Of a DNA stretch of 64,000 nucleotides, positions 25,354-36,200 are shown one piece after another. How positions within the stretch are numbered: the first letter of the stretch is position 1; every line of letters begins with the position of its first letter. The DNA lies in the NCBI GenBank assembly GCA_004352715.1, contig SCFE01000005.1:1433863-1497862 (forward strand), written 5' to 3'. The notes under the pieces were generated by a model. It searched no databases and was not told the origin of the DNA. It saw only the letters and a program-made list of their open reading frames with translations. The stretch is from Hofstenia miamia (lineage: Eukaryota > Xenacoelomorpha > Acoela). Made by a program: the position numbers and the translations under genes.

Positions 25354-25499
25354 TATTTGAAAGTCGAAGACATTCTAACTTAAGCTGTTATATAATCCAT
25401 ATACAAGCAAGTGTATGTTTTTCCGACTTTGTGAACTAACACGTAATCACTAATATTAGCATTGAATACAACAGTCAATCAAACTAAATTTAATATTAA

Positions 25500-25770
25500 A
25501 CTGCATTGAGAACAATACTTCATAGTTTGAATTACCTTAATATTGATTAATTTAACAATCAGCAATTGAGTTCCGCGATATGAGCGGTGCCGAATAGATC
25601 TGTCACGATAATATGTAAGACGCATCCGACAATCACTACATAAAAATTGACATCTCAATCTTCTGATACAAAGCTCAAATTCGATCAATCCAGTGTCTAC
25701 AAGAGCTGAGGCTTCACAATCATCGCCACATAACATCCAATCCTTACAAACTGGATAGTTCTTGCTCTAC
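25500..25770. repeat. 270-bp direct repeat, left copy
   Basis: Matches 28094-28363 in the same orientation with about ten differences. The two copies bracket a retroelement C-terminus like long terminal repeats. The minus strand of the repeat is open with several Cys (LCGDDC, CIRRLRCQFLCSDCR), but I cannot assign it to a domain. Confidence 0.75.
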
Positions 25771-27226
25771 AATATGAAGGTGAACTCTTCTCAGAAAAGC
25801 TAATGAATCCGACATTATAGCTAGTGTACTATATAAGAAAGTGTAACTGTGTGGAAATGACCATCAAAACCTGACGTCCTCTCGCATCGCTGGAAAGACA
25901 AAATGAAAACTCTTTTGGAAAATTCCAAGGAGTCCTCAAAGTTTCCGAAAAATGATCAAATATTGGGGATATGTATAATCCACGTGTGCAAAGAGTATAC
26001 ACTTTTCTCTTAAATTTATCTACCTTCTAAACTTTTATAATTCAAGCATGTCGCATATTTTCAACTTAAATTTCTAGTATGATGGTTAGTTTGATTAGTT
26101 GGAAGGCCTTCCTCCAATCCTCGTGAAAGAGAACTATTCTCTTTGCCGGTCCGAATGGGTGGCCTGAACATCAAATCACCGTCAGACTATGAGAACGAAT
26201 ATGAAAAGTCAATTACTGTAACGAGACCACTAGACGAACTAGAACCGCTGCAAGAAACATGGCGCAACACAGAATTATAGTTGACATACAGAAAGTATCA
26301 GTAACATCATTACAGCAAAAAGCAAATGACGTCCTAGATGCCTTAGAAAGTGAGCAGTAATACTCGGTCTGGCTTGCCAAAGAAAAAGAATCATCCATGT
26401 GGTTAAATNGAATAGATCTGTCACGATAATATGTAAGACGCATCCGACAATCACTACATAAAAATTGACATCTCAATCTTCTGATACAAAGCTCAAATTC
26501 GATCAATCCAGTGTCTACAAGAGCTGAGGCTTCACAATCATCGCCACATAACATCCAATCCTTACAAACTGGATAGTTCTTGCTCTACAATATGAAGGTG
26601 AACTCTTCTCAGAAAAGCTAATGAATCCGACATTATAGCTAGTGTACTATATAAGAAAGTGTAACTGTGTGGAAATGACCATCAAAACCTGACGTCCTCT
26701 CGCATCGCTGGAAAGACAAAATGAAAACTCTTTTGGAAAATTCCAAGGAGTCCTCAAAGTTTCCGAAAAATGATCAAATATTGGGGATATGTATAATCCA
26801 CGTGTGCAAAGAGTATACACTTTTCTCTTAAATTTATCTACCTTCTAAACTTTTATAATTCAAGCATGTCGCATATTTTCAACTTAAATTTCTAGTATGA
26901 TGGTTAGTTTGATTAGTTGGAAGGCCTTCCTCCAATCCTCGTGAAAGAGAACTATTCTCTTTGCCGGTCCGAATGGGTGGCCTGAACATCAAATCACCGT
27001 CAGACTATGAGAACGAATATGAAAAGTCAATTACTGTAACGAGACCACTAGACGAACTAGAACCGCTGCAAGAAACATGGCGCAACACAGAATTATAGTT
27101 GACATACAGAAAGTATCAGTAACATCATTACAGCAAAAAGCAAATGACGTCCTAGATGCCTTAGAAAGTGAGCAGTAATACTCGGTCTGGCTTGCCAAAG
27201 AAAAAGAATCATCCATGTGGTTAAAT
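25592..27226. repeat. 817-bp duplication across a single-N join
   Basis: 25592-26408 and 26410-27226 appear identical, separated by one N at 26409. The first copy ends at TTAAAT and the second continues from the same TTAAAT into unique sequence. This is the pattern expected from two overlapping contigs placed end to end. The real locus is probably 818 bp shorter. Confidence 0.85.
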
Positions 27227-27944
27227 GCCCTTCCCCTCAAACGATACAATTATCATCTAAGTAAGCGAGCTTTTCTAAATGGCATATCGTTTAGATATGG
27301 ATGGGATCCGCTAAAAATGCCACAATTTTGCACTTGTGGACGGGAGCTCACAGTTACCCATGCTCTTCACTGTGCAAAAGGCGGATACGCAATTATTCGA
27401 CACAATAAAATTGGTGACACTTTTGCACATTTTTTGAAAGATGTGTGCTATGATGTTCAAGTCGAACCTAAACTTCAACCTGTTGATAATTTACTATTCT
27501 CAAAACTTACAACCTCAACAGACGAAGAGGCTCGGCTAAATATCTTTTGAAAGAACATTTTATGATGAGAAGGTTTTAAACCCTCTCTCGAAGAGTTGCC
27601 CAAAAACGATAAAAAATGCATATAGATATCACGAGGGGCTCAAAAAGTCAAAATATGAAGAACGAAACATCAACGTTGAGCATAGCTCCTTCACTGCCTT
27701 GATTTTTGCGACGACTAGAGGATGCAGCCGCTCAACTCATAAGACCATTAAGCAAATTGCTCTGAAAGTAAGGGAGAAGAGGAAGGAGTCCTACTCAGAT
27801 GTAATCAGGCATCTCAGAACTGAAATGAGCTTTGCACTTCTGAGAAGCACAATATTGTGTCTGCGTGATTCGAGAGCGCTCAAAGAAAACATTTCAATAG
27901 AAAACTCAATTGCTGCAATGTGCACCGAAACGAAGATTATATAA
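27030..27944 (+). pseudogene. Retroelement polymerase C-terminal region
   Basis: In three blocks the plus strand reads ARNMAQHRIIVDIQ, then MWLNALPLKRYNYHLSKRAF with RYGWDPLKMPQFCTCGREL, HALHCAKGGYAIIRHNKIGD and LQPV. After a frameshift near 27545 it reads YEERNINVEHSSF and EMSFALLRSTILCLRDSR, ending at a TAA (27942). This CxCG...H...C..GG..RHN arrangement is a conserved C-terminal module that follows reverse transcriptases in an invertebrate retroelement family. I recognise the module but not the family name with certainty. An in-frame stop near 27178 and the frameshift make it non-functional. Confidence 0.6.
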
Positions 27945-28093
27945 GCAATGCTAGCCATTTGACTTTAAAGCTGGACTTATGGCATATCCTTCATTCAGAT
28001 TGCTTTATTACTTAGTTGCAAAAATCACATACATGTCACATGTGTAGACAACAATCCTTGTATACAATTACATACGTTTGACAAAGTGCATAG

Positions 28094-28363
28094 ACTGCAT
28101 TGAGAACAATACTTCATAGTTTGAATTACCTTAATATTGATTAATTTAACAATCAGCAATTGAGTTCCGCGATATGAGCGGTGCAGAATAGATCTGTCAC
28201 GATAATATGTAAGACACATCCGACAATCACTACATAGAAATTGACATATCAATCTTCTGATACAAAGCTCAAATTCGATCAATCCAGTGTCTACAAAAGC
28301 TGAGGCCTCACAATCATCGCCACATAACGTCCAATCCTTACAAACTGGATAGTTCTTGCTTTA
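28094..28363. repeat. 270-bp direct repeat, right copy
   Basis: Pairs with 25500-25770 in the same orientation. It lies about 150 bp after the stop of the retroelement C-terminal frame. After removal of the assembly duplication, about 1.5 kb lies between the copies. They may be LTR-like or pseudo-LTR repeats, or two tandem 3' ends. Confidence 0.75.
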
Positions 28364-28793
28364 CTTGTGAAGAGGATATAGAAAAACTACATAATTCAAT
28401 GCTTAACATGAGAAATTTTAGTTAATAGTAACTTAATAATTGGATTTTTAAATGTGTATAGATGATTTTGAATGATTGTAATTATAATTTTGTATCAATT
28501 TAAAAAATTAATTAAAATTTATTATTTTTTGATATAAAACTTTTCACAGAAGTGTTAAAACACTCTTTAAAGTGGAGTTGCCAGAAAACAATAAAAATTT
28601 TGATAAACTCAATGAATGCTGTAAGTGGTTAGACTGCATTACAATTATTATTAGTCTAAATATCACTTTAGGCGCGCAATGTTGACAAATGTGATAGATC
28701 ATATGTGTCAAAACACATAGTCTGACCATAGCCTTAGAAAACATTGATTTGTAATGCAATTAGACTTACTTTAAATTTTCCGGGTAATAAATA
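28364..28793. other. AT-rich DNA, no gene recognised
   Basis: Nothing supportable was seen. Confidence 0.4.
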
Positions 28794-28797
28794 TTAA

Positions 28798-29254
28798 CCT
28801 TAAACAGCCTGATGATTTTTAAAATTTTTTCATTATCCTATAAAAAATTGTATTAGCTTATTGCTCAAAAACTATTAATGGTGTGCTCAATCTAAATTTG
28901 CGCACAGCACGTCTCAATGGGTTTGGAATATATTTGCACATATTAAAAAACAGTCAAAGTTCTTTGTTGCCTCCAGGGGCTCAAAACCTTCTAAATACAT
29001 TAACACTAAGTATGGAGAAAATTTAATTCTTTTTCAAAAATTCGAAAATTTCTAAGAAAACTTGTTAATCTATTCAACAATCTCTGCCACAGCAATAAGC
29101 TTTAATAGAAATTTTCAACAATGCATTAAAGTATATTCCCCAATAGACCTACCCATGCCCCAAGATTTGCAAATTTGGAAATAAGCTTGGAGAAAATTCT
29201 TTTTAAATGTGGAAAAACGGTTTGCGCTTGAAAAGAACGCTAGCCTGCTTAAGG
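28798..29254. mobile_element. 457-bp MITE with TTAA target duplication
   Basis: The ends CCTTAAACAGCCTG (28798) and, on the opposite strand from 29254, CCTTAAGCAGGCTA form imperfect inverted repeats. TTAA flanks both sides (28794-28797 and 29255-29258). Ends beginning CCYT with TTAA duplications are typical of piggyBac-type elements. The interior has no coding capacity, so it is non-autonomous. Its ends differ from those of the piggyBac at 35913, so it belongs to another family. Confidence 0.7.
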
Positions 29255-29397
29255 TTAATAATATAAATATACTTAAGATTTAAAGTAAATAGTTTTTCTA
29301 TAATTCAACTTAGTTGCAAATTGATATTACTAAGTAACAGACATATTCTTTGAATATCCAAATATGTTTTCTTTGGTGATAATTCTAATTTAGTTTT

Positions 29398-29490
29398 TCA
29401 CTTAAATTCTTCACTAATTTCAGGCGATAATTTGTTCCATATATCTATACAGTAATTAATAAAAAAGTTCTTAATTGTTTTTTGTAAATT
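29398..29490 (-). pseudogene. LINE C-terminal fragment
   Basis: A minus-strand frame reads FFINYCIDIWNKLSPEISEEF before a TGA, matching the (I)xxWN.LP..I block near the C-terminus of CR1/Jockey-like polymerases (compare AINMWNELPKYI at 18 kb). Related decayed sequence probably extends to about 29870. Confidence 0.5.
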
Positions 29491-29499
29491 CATATTTTC

Positions 29500-30178
29500 A
29501 ATAGTACTTGGTTCCAATAAGCAGTTTTAATCTAATTTTGAAAAATATATATAATGATTTTACTATTGGAAATATTCTAATGAAAAAAATTCTAAATTCT
29601 TATGATAATTTCTTAATTTCTATTTTCACAGATGATAGTTAAACTCCAATTCAATATTCTTTCAAGCTTAATATTTGATCCTTTAGGCAAGTTTGTCAAA
29701 AAGCATGCCGAATAGAAATATTGAGGATGTAGCGAAAAACATGCCTCTGTACCGTCATGTCACGAGAATCAGTATTTATTAAGTAATTCTTGTAGATTCC
29801 AGCTTTTTCGCAAAGCTCCCGCTTATGTATTTCGTAACTCCCAATTTCATCTACTTGGTGTTGACAGCCCTATGATGCTTAGTTGAAAACTATCGATTGC
29901 TTTAGTTAACACTTCATAAGTAAATTGCACGTTCTAGGTCTAAAATAGTTTAATTTTTATATTCTTTAATTCGGATTAAGAAATTTCTGTTAACCCTAAT
30001 ATCGTTTTTATACGTGTTCGTTACAAACTACAAATTTGGATAAAAAAATGGGTTAAAGCTATTTTAATATGTTCTAGCAACTTGATTTTGCATAGATATC
30101 TTCATGACTATCACAAACGAATATATTCAAATTATATGTATGTTATAGAATAACACAGGAGGCCTTGCTGAATTAAGA
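29500..30178. other. Decayed LINE-like or non-coding DNA
   Basis: AT-rich, with no frame longer than background. It probably holds worn LINE sequence upstream of the fragment at 29398-29490. Confidence 0.35.
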
Positions 30179-30193
30179 ATAATAATAATAATA

Positions 30194-30232
<39 letters not shown>

Positions 30233-31152
30233 GCGCCGCTGAATACTTTGGACTTTTCATAGCGCCCCTGAATATCATTTTTTGTACTATTATAGTGGCG
30301 CTGAATACATGAACTATTATAGCGCGGCTAAATATTTTTCGTAAAAAAAAATAGCGCCGCTGAATACTAAATTATTATTAGCAAACATTTTAAAAACTTT
30401 TTGGAAAAAACAGCAAATTTAACAAACAATAACATTAATAACATGCAATAATAACTATGATTGTAAAGTTTTCCAAAAATTGCGTACAATTGAGCCTATT
30501 TGAAAATAAAGTTTGTAAAAATTCAAAGAGAAGAGAAAGACAAAGAAGAATACTATCAATGTATAGAGATAAAGTCATCCAAATATAGTATTTTTAGACA
30601 GATGTCAAACTAATTATATATCAGAAAGTCTTCTAAATATATTAATTGCACTATTTTGTGTTGGATCTTTAACAATAACTATATGTCATTATAGTAAAAC
30701 CCAAAGTAGTGCACAAGTGGAATTGATTCACTACTTTTTGACGGACTAGTTATATTTGTGTTTTAAAACGTATTACATGATTAGTTAACATGCTGAGATG
30801 ATGTCCATCAATATAATAATCAAAATAAAAATGTGTGTATTAAGCGCCTCTATAATAGTACAATTTTGTATTAAGCGGCGCTATAATAGTTCTGAATTTG
30901 TATTCAGCGGCGCTAAGAATGTAAACAAAGTTGTATTCAGCGCCACTATAATAGTTAAAATTCGAAAACTTGAAAGCCGTTTTTCTCACGTTTGAACAAC
31001 GCCACCACGCTGAAATTTACGTGACTTTTGGCGAATATACTAAGCTAGATGGCTACAAATTTTCAGCCAATTTGATTGGATAAAGGCCTAATAATTGCAC
31101 GGCGCCGCTGAATACCAGAGGAATCGAAATTTACTGGTATTCAGCGGCGCTC

Positions 31153-31195
<43 letters not shown>
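30179..31195. mobile_element. Foldback-like element with iterated GC-rich motif and microsatellite ends
   Basis: The left arm (30232-30367) has five copies of AGCGCCGCTGAATAC or variants, at 30232, 30261, 30294, 30321 and 30353. The right arm (30837-30947) has four copies in the reverse orientation, at 30837, 30868, 30900 and 30933. A final inverted pair at 31101-31118 and 31134-31151 can form an 18-bp-stem hairpin. Outside the motifs the arms continue into (ATT)n on the left and (AAT)n on the right, so the microsatellites belong to the inverted repeat. Most copies sit beside an ACTATTATAG word. No transposase was found. This arrangement resembles foldback-type elements with subrepeats in their inverted arms. 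Confidence 0.65.
31150..31195. repeat. (AAT)n microsatellite, probable LINE tail
   Basis: About 14 units lie directly downstream (minus sense) of the LINE at 31325-32269. They are shared as the outer edge of the foldback-like element's right arm. Confidence 0.9.
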
Positions 31196-31196
<1 letters not shown>

Positions 31197-31324
31197 CTTT
31201 AATTAAGATTACAATAAAGTACACTACACTACAAAACTAAAAGAAATAAAAATAATTAATAACATGAGAAATATCGATCTGGGAATATGGTCTTTGATGA
31301 CAATAATTTTGGTGGATTGTTTTT

Positions 31325-32269
31325 TCATAATTTTAATGTAGCGTATTCAGTTCTTTTGCTAATGAATTGTTTTAGTGGATGTTTTTGAGAGTATTCAATG
31401 TGTTGATGTAATGCTTTGTCTTTTGCTTTAATATTAAAAATGTTTAATTTTTTAGTAATAAGTGTATATTTAAACGGTTTCTTGTTTATGTTAAGTTTAG
31501 ATAAAGATGTTTCTGATTCACCTGCATATACACGTATGCCGTAAATTATAATAGAATTAACTAGGGAATTAAATAGAATTTCAGTTTCATCTTGATTTAA
31601 AAATCCTTTTACTTTTAATTTTATATAGAAATTTCTCATTGATCTTTTATAAACTTAAGCAATATGTTTTTTAAATGAAAGCTTGTTATTTATTGTAAAT
31701 CCAAGATATTTCATTGTTGTTACTGAGGAATAGCAATCAATTTTAGATATATTATCAACAAATTTTCTCTTCAATGGTATACTCATTTCCAGCGACTTTC
31801 TATAATTAATTTCAAATTTGTTTTCTTCATACAAAGATTTCATCTTATTAATTAAATGTGTTAAGTCTAAATTTTCAAAAGTTGGAAGACAAATTAGTGT
31901 ATCATCAGCATACTTAATAGAATCATTTGTAATATTTAAAGAGTCACAATTAAAAGAATCAATACATATATTGAACAGAAATGGGCCACAAACGGAGCCT
32001 TGAGGAACACCGTTATTGATCTTTTCCATATCCGATAGTCTGTTATTATATTTAACCATTTGTTGTCTATTCCCAATAAAACTATGAAGCCAATTAATGA
32101 TGTACAGATTTAAATGTGTTATATTGTTTAATTTTTCAAATAAAATGTAGATAGCAGTTTTCGACATTTTCGGGAATTTAGCAGTTCTTAGCGATTCCGT
32201 AAATATATAATGACCTATTCGTGTAATTATATACGAAAAATTTTTAATAAACCAATATGAAAAAATCAT
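31325..32269 (-). pseudogene. 5'-truncated LINE reverse transcriptase
   Basis: The frame 32269-31655 starts inside the polymerase and has NNGVPQGSVCGPFLFN, IKYADDTLICLP and MKYLGFTINNKLSFKKHI. An in-frame TAA at 31655-31657 is followed in the same phase by 31639-31325, which resembles the LINE thumb and C-terminal part (LVNSIIIYGIRVYAG). It ends at 31325, and a short 3' tail leads to the (TTA)n run on the minus strand. It is a different family from the LINE at 18-22 kb: the polymerase motifs differ and there is no MWNELP block. It is dead because it lacks the endonuclease and carries the stop. Confidence 0.8.
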
Positions 32270-33240
32270 TGTGCATTTCTTTAAACAAATTGATTTAGGT
32301 AGAGAATCTGTATTAATTAATCCCGAGCTTGTGTGATAGCCGCTGACCTATCTGTTCACTTGTCTACTACATTATGTATTTCACCGCTGTGAATGAATCA
32401 GTTTTGAAAAGAATTCGTACCAAAAATATTTTGTGGGAAGATATAGAGATTGAAGAATTCAACCTATCATCAATATATATATAAATATAGAGAATTTACT
32501 TTACACTACAATGATTACGACATAATAACTGTTTTTTCTGGTACTCAAGGATATACGGTTAAATTCTTCCAAAGTATTTTTTACTAGAGCTGCAATTAGT
32601 TTAATATACTACTTTTCAATCTTCGTTTCCATCTAATTGTATTAGATGCTTAAACTTGTTGGTTCCAAATATAAATCTATTTTTAAATATAATTAAGTAA
32701 TTTTTTTCGGAATATTCTGTAATTGCATGAATGGAAACTCAAAGATAAAAATGTAACTGAATAATGATTACTTTTTATATTATTGACAATTTTTTTGAAA
32801 AACTAGTTCTTTATAATTCTATCGACTAAGTTCGATATTTATTGCGTTCAAGTAAATATGTTAATTTTATGAGAATTTTAAATCAGATAGCTTGCTTTTT
32901 TGACTGAATGCCTCTAATATATTGTGCACATAAATAAGGGAAATGGAATGTGACACTTAGATGAGTGGCAATAAATTTAAAAAGATCAATATTAAATTAA
33001 GGCGAAATGTAACTGAAAAATTTATCACAGATTCTCTTTCGGCCAGAAGAAGAAAAATTTAATCCTTGTAGGAAAGATGATAAACAAAAATGCTTCAAAC
33101 AACCTTTAGGTTGCGAAATTTGTCAATATGTATTCGTCAACAATTTTGCATTCAATATAACTGAACTTTCTTCTAAATCTTAAATTTGACAACTAGGAAT
33201 AATTTTTATGTACAAATAACAGTTTAAAATGAAATTAGTT
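32270..33240. other. Non-coding DNA including probable HIG1 gene 3' UTR
   Basis: The part nearest 33245 is downstream of the HIG1-domain gene stop codon on the minus strand. A canonical AATAAA (minus strand) lies at 32838-32843, about 400 bases after the stop, and an ATTAAA variant near 33060. The rest shows nothing recognisable. Confidence 0.4.
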
Positions 33241-33244
33241 GCTT

Positions 33245-36200
33245 CTATTTACTATTACTACTAGAACTTTCATCAGTGATCGATTGTTGAACAGCCGTAA
33301 AAACCAAGCCGCCCACCACAATACCGCAAGCTGCCAAGCGAAGATGTATCATATACATTTGAAGAGACGGGTGCTTCCTTTTAAAGAAAGTGGCGTATGC
33401 TAAGCCAAGTACAGCAGTTGCCATACCACCATAAACACCTAAATACTAAGTGTAACTATTATTACGAAACTATACATAAACTTTGTGTACATTAAAATAA
33501 ACAATTAAATTTGCAAATTTCGGATAGTGATAAACACATGCATTACATTACAAGAAATGCAACTTCTAGTTTTTAAATAGTTAAACATTGAATAGTGGAA
33601 TCAGAAATACTACAACTTTAAAAATGTGGTCCCTAAACAATGGCTCACATTGAGTTTTTAATTAAATGAAATTAATTGGAAGTGTAGTGCAATGCAAATT
33701 GGATACCGAAGCCGCGTTGGTACGCACATAGTATGAGCTAAAATATTATATTATAGCATACGCATACGTAAATCCAATTATGAAATTCTTAATTTTTTTT
33801 CATCAGACCCTAGCCGTACACTGCCGTAAGGTAAAGTAAACCAGAGAACTTTACTTAAGAATTCGTACACAATTATTTAACGGACCAAAATAAATGAAAC
33901 TTAATATATTAGGGAATTACAAATATTAGAATGTATTTTGATTTAATTAGGATATGCATGCGAGTGCCATTGTGGAATTTAATAAAAAAATTAATTATAT
34001 AACATTAACGTGATATATACTAAGACTGCAATCATTTGGTTCCTTGGAAAATTTCGATATTAAAAAGGAAATTGGTTTACTAAAAAGAAAATCTATTTTA
34101 AATACAGGTATCATACTACTAAATTTAGCAGACTGCTACAATCAATGACAATTTCACTTTAGTAAACAATGTCTTTATTTTCAACAGGTTGACGCAAAAA
34201 TCCAATTATTTACAGCATGGAACTTTGTTTACCCAAATTAATGATTTACAACAACAACAACAAAAACGTGTTGTAATTCTTTGTAATTATTGATTAATTT
34301 ATATCCTGTTCTTGTGATAAATCTTCAGCGACTATCAAATTGAAATCAATGTTATTTACATTATACATTATTTTACTTAACGGAAGACCTCGTACATTGT
34401 GGCAGAGTTGAAATTGGGCCGGTCCGGCCCAGCCTAATACAGCCTAGGCTCAAATTGGCTAGGCTCATTTCAAAATACCAATTATTCCGCACAAATTAAT
34501 TTTCTTTTACACCGCTGATTGTGTCTTTTACCTCATAGAGACCCAAAAACACTACACTATGAATTTGGATAATGTATAGATTAATGTGCATAGGTGCATA
34601 TCCGCTTTAGTCCATTAACAATGCTCATTCATTTGTTGAAATTCAAATTTCACTGATAACCTTAATACAATGAACGCTTCATACAGGGCCATAGGCAATT
34701 AGGCGTTTGCATGTAAGCAAACCTTAAGAAAGGAACCACAATAAGAGCATTTATATTCTGCTACTCCTTTATCCAAACATTTCTTAAAAATTATTTCTGT
34801 ATGAAAAAGAAATTTGTGTTTATTTTAATTTGTATATGCATTTTTACACGTTCTACAAAACTACTGGAATTTCACTAAAAAAATTGACAAGTTTTTATAC
34901 AAATTTCACATAAAATGTTGTTAATATCTTCTACTACAACAACATATGTAATGTTTTAAGGATAATTATTCTTCTTTACATATCCAAGAAATATATCTCT
35001 TAAGAAAAATGGTAGTAAATATAGATACTATGTTTGTATTTTTTGCTTATTAATATTTAAATGTATGCTTGCAACATGGCGCTAACCATACTCAGGTGTA
35101 CTGAATGTCAAAAGGTGAAAAAATATTGGTATTTAGAGCCTTTATAATAATACTATTTTTTGATGTAACCCCCTTTTAAAATATTGCAACCGTCTGCTGA
35201 GTACTATGCCCTATGGCCAAGGTATCATATATATCACGTTTTGGAAGTTCTTCCTACCGGTACCACTAATTTAGTAATATAAGTATTGCCATAACTAATT
35301 TTTACCAGGATTGCAATCGTACTTTTTACCATTTAGAGAACATATCATTTCTTATATATTTAAATACTGAAATTCTCTGTCAACCAATATAAACTCATAG
35401 CAGCATAAAGTAGTGGAATTTTTCAGAAACGCTTGTAACAGACACAATTTAGATGTTAGAAGTATTGTACTAGCAACAATGCAAGGTTGATTAAATTTAA
35501 AGAGAACGTTTTTTGTCATTTGCAAAGTTTAAGTTTTCAAGTGAATTTTTTGTTTTATTAGTAAAATACCAATTAAAACATTAGGCCCACGCCCGTCTTG
35601 GCCCAATTTGCTATGTCGAAAATCCGGCCCAACTCAATTCCAACTCTGCACTGCCGTAAAGGTTTACCTAAAAATCGAAAAAACCGATTGTGTAATTATC
35701 TACTTGAAACCTTACTTTACTTAAGACCTCGTACACTGCCGTAAAGTAAAAAGTTCTTACTAAATTTAATTATTAAAATGCGTAAATTAATATTTTCTAA
35801 CTTCATTAGTATATTTAGCTGTTTATATTGATTTATATAATTGTGAAAACTACATTGAAGAAAGCTGACTAGAAATTCGATTATTTTCGCATAACACCAA
35901 ATGACTTTTTAACCTTCTAACGGTAATTGGGGTCAGCGTATGACCCCACATCATTTTTCATGATAATTTTTATCAAGTAAATATGACTGGCTATGGCTAA
36001 CTGCTTGTGACAATTCTCAAAATATGTTGAGGTCAAAATAAGTGCTGTTTGGATTATCGCTGTGTTTATCTACATCGCTCATCAGCTTCAAATTTAGAAA
36101 AAATACACTTACGGAAATGTGGGGTCATATGCTAACCCCGTCCAAAATTCCAATTTACGAAAGTCTGCAGTGTACTTATCATGACCATGTATATTGTTAG

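Noticed and set aside
26213-26554. 113-codon minus-strand open frame
   Set aside because: It crosses the single-N contig join and fuses two unrelated shadow frames.
30179-31195. CRISPR-like array interpretation of the iterated 15-mer
   Set aside because: The copies are degenerate, change orientation midway and have irregular, AT-rich spacing; the sequence is eukaryotic.
31818-32003. 61-codon plus-strand open frame
   Set aside because: Antisense shadow of the LINE reverse transcriptase.
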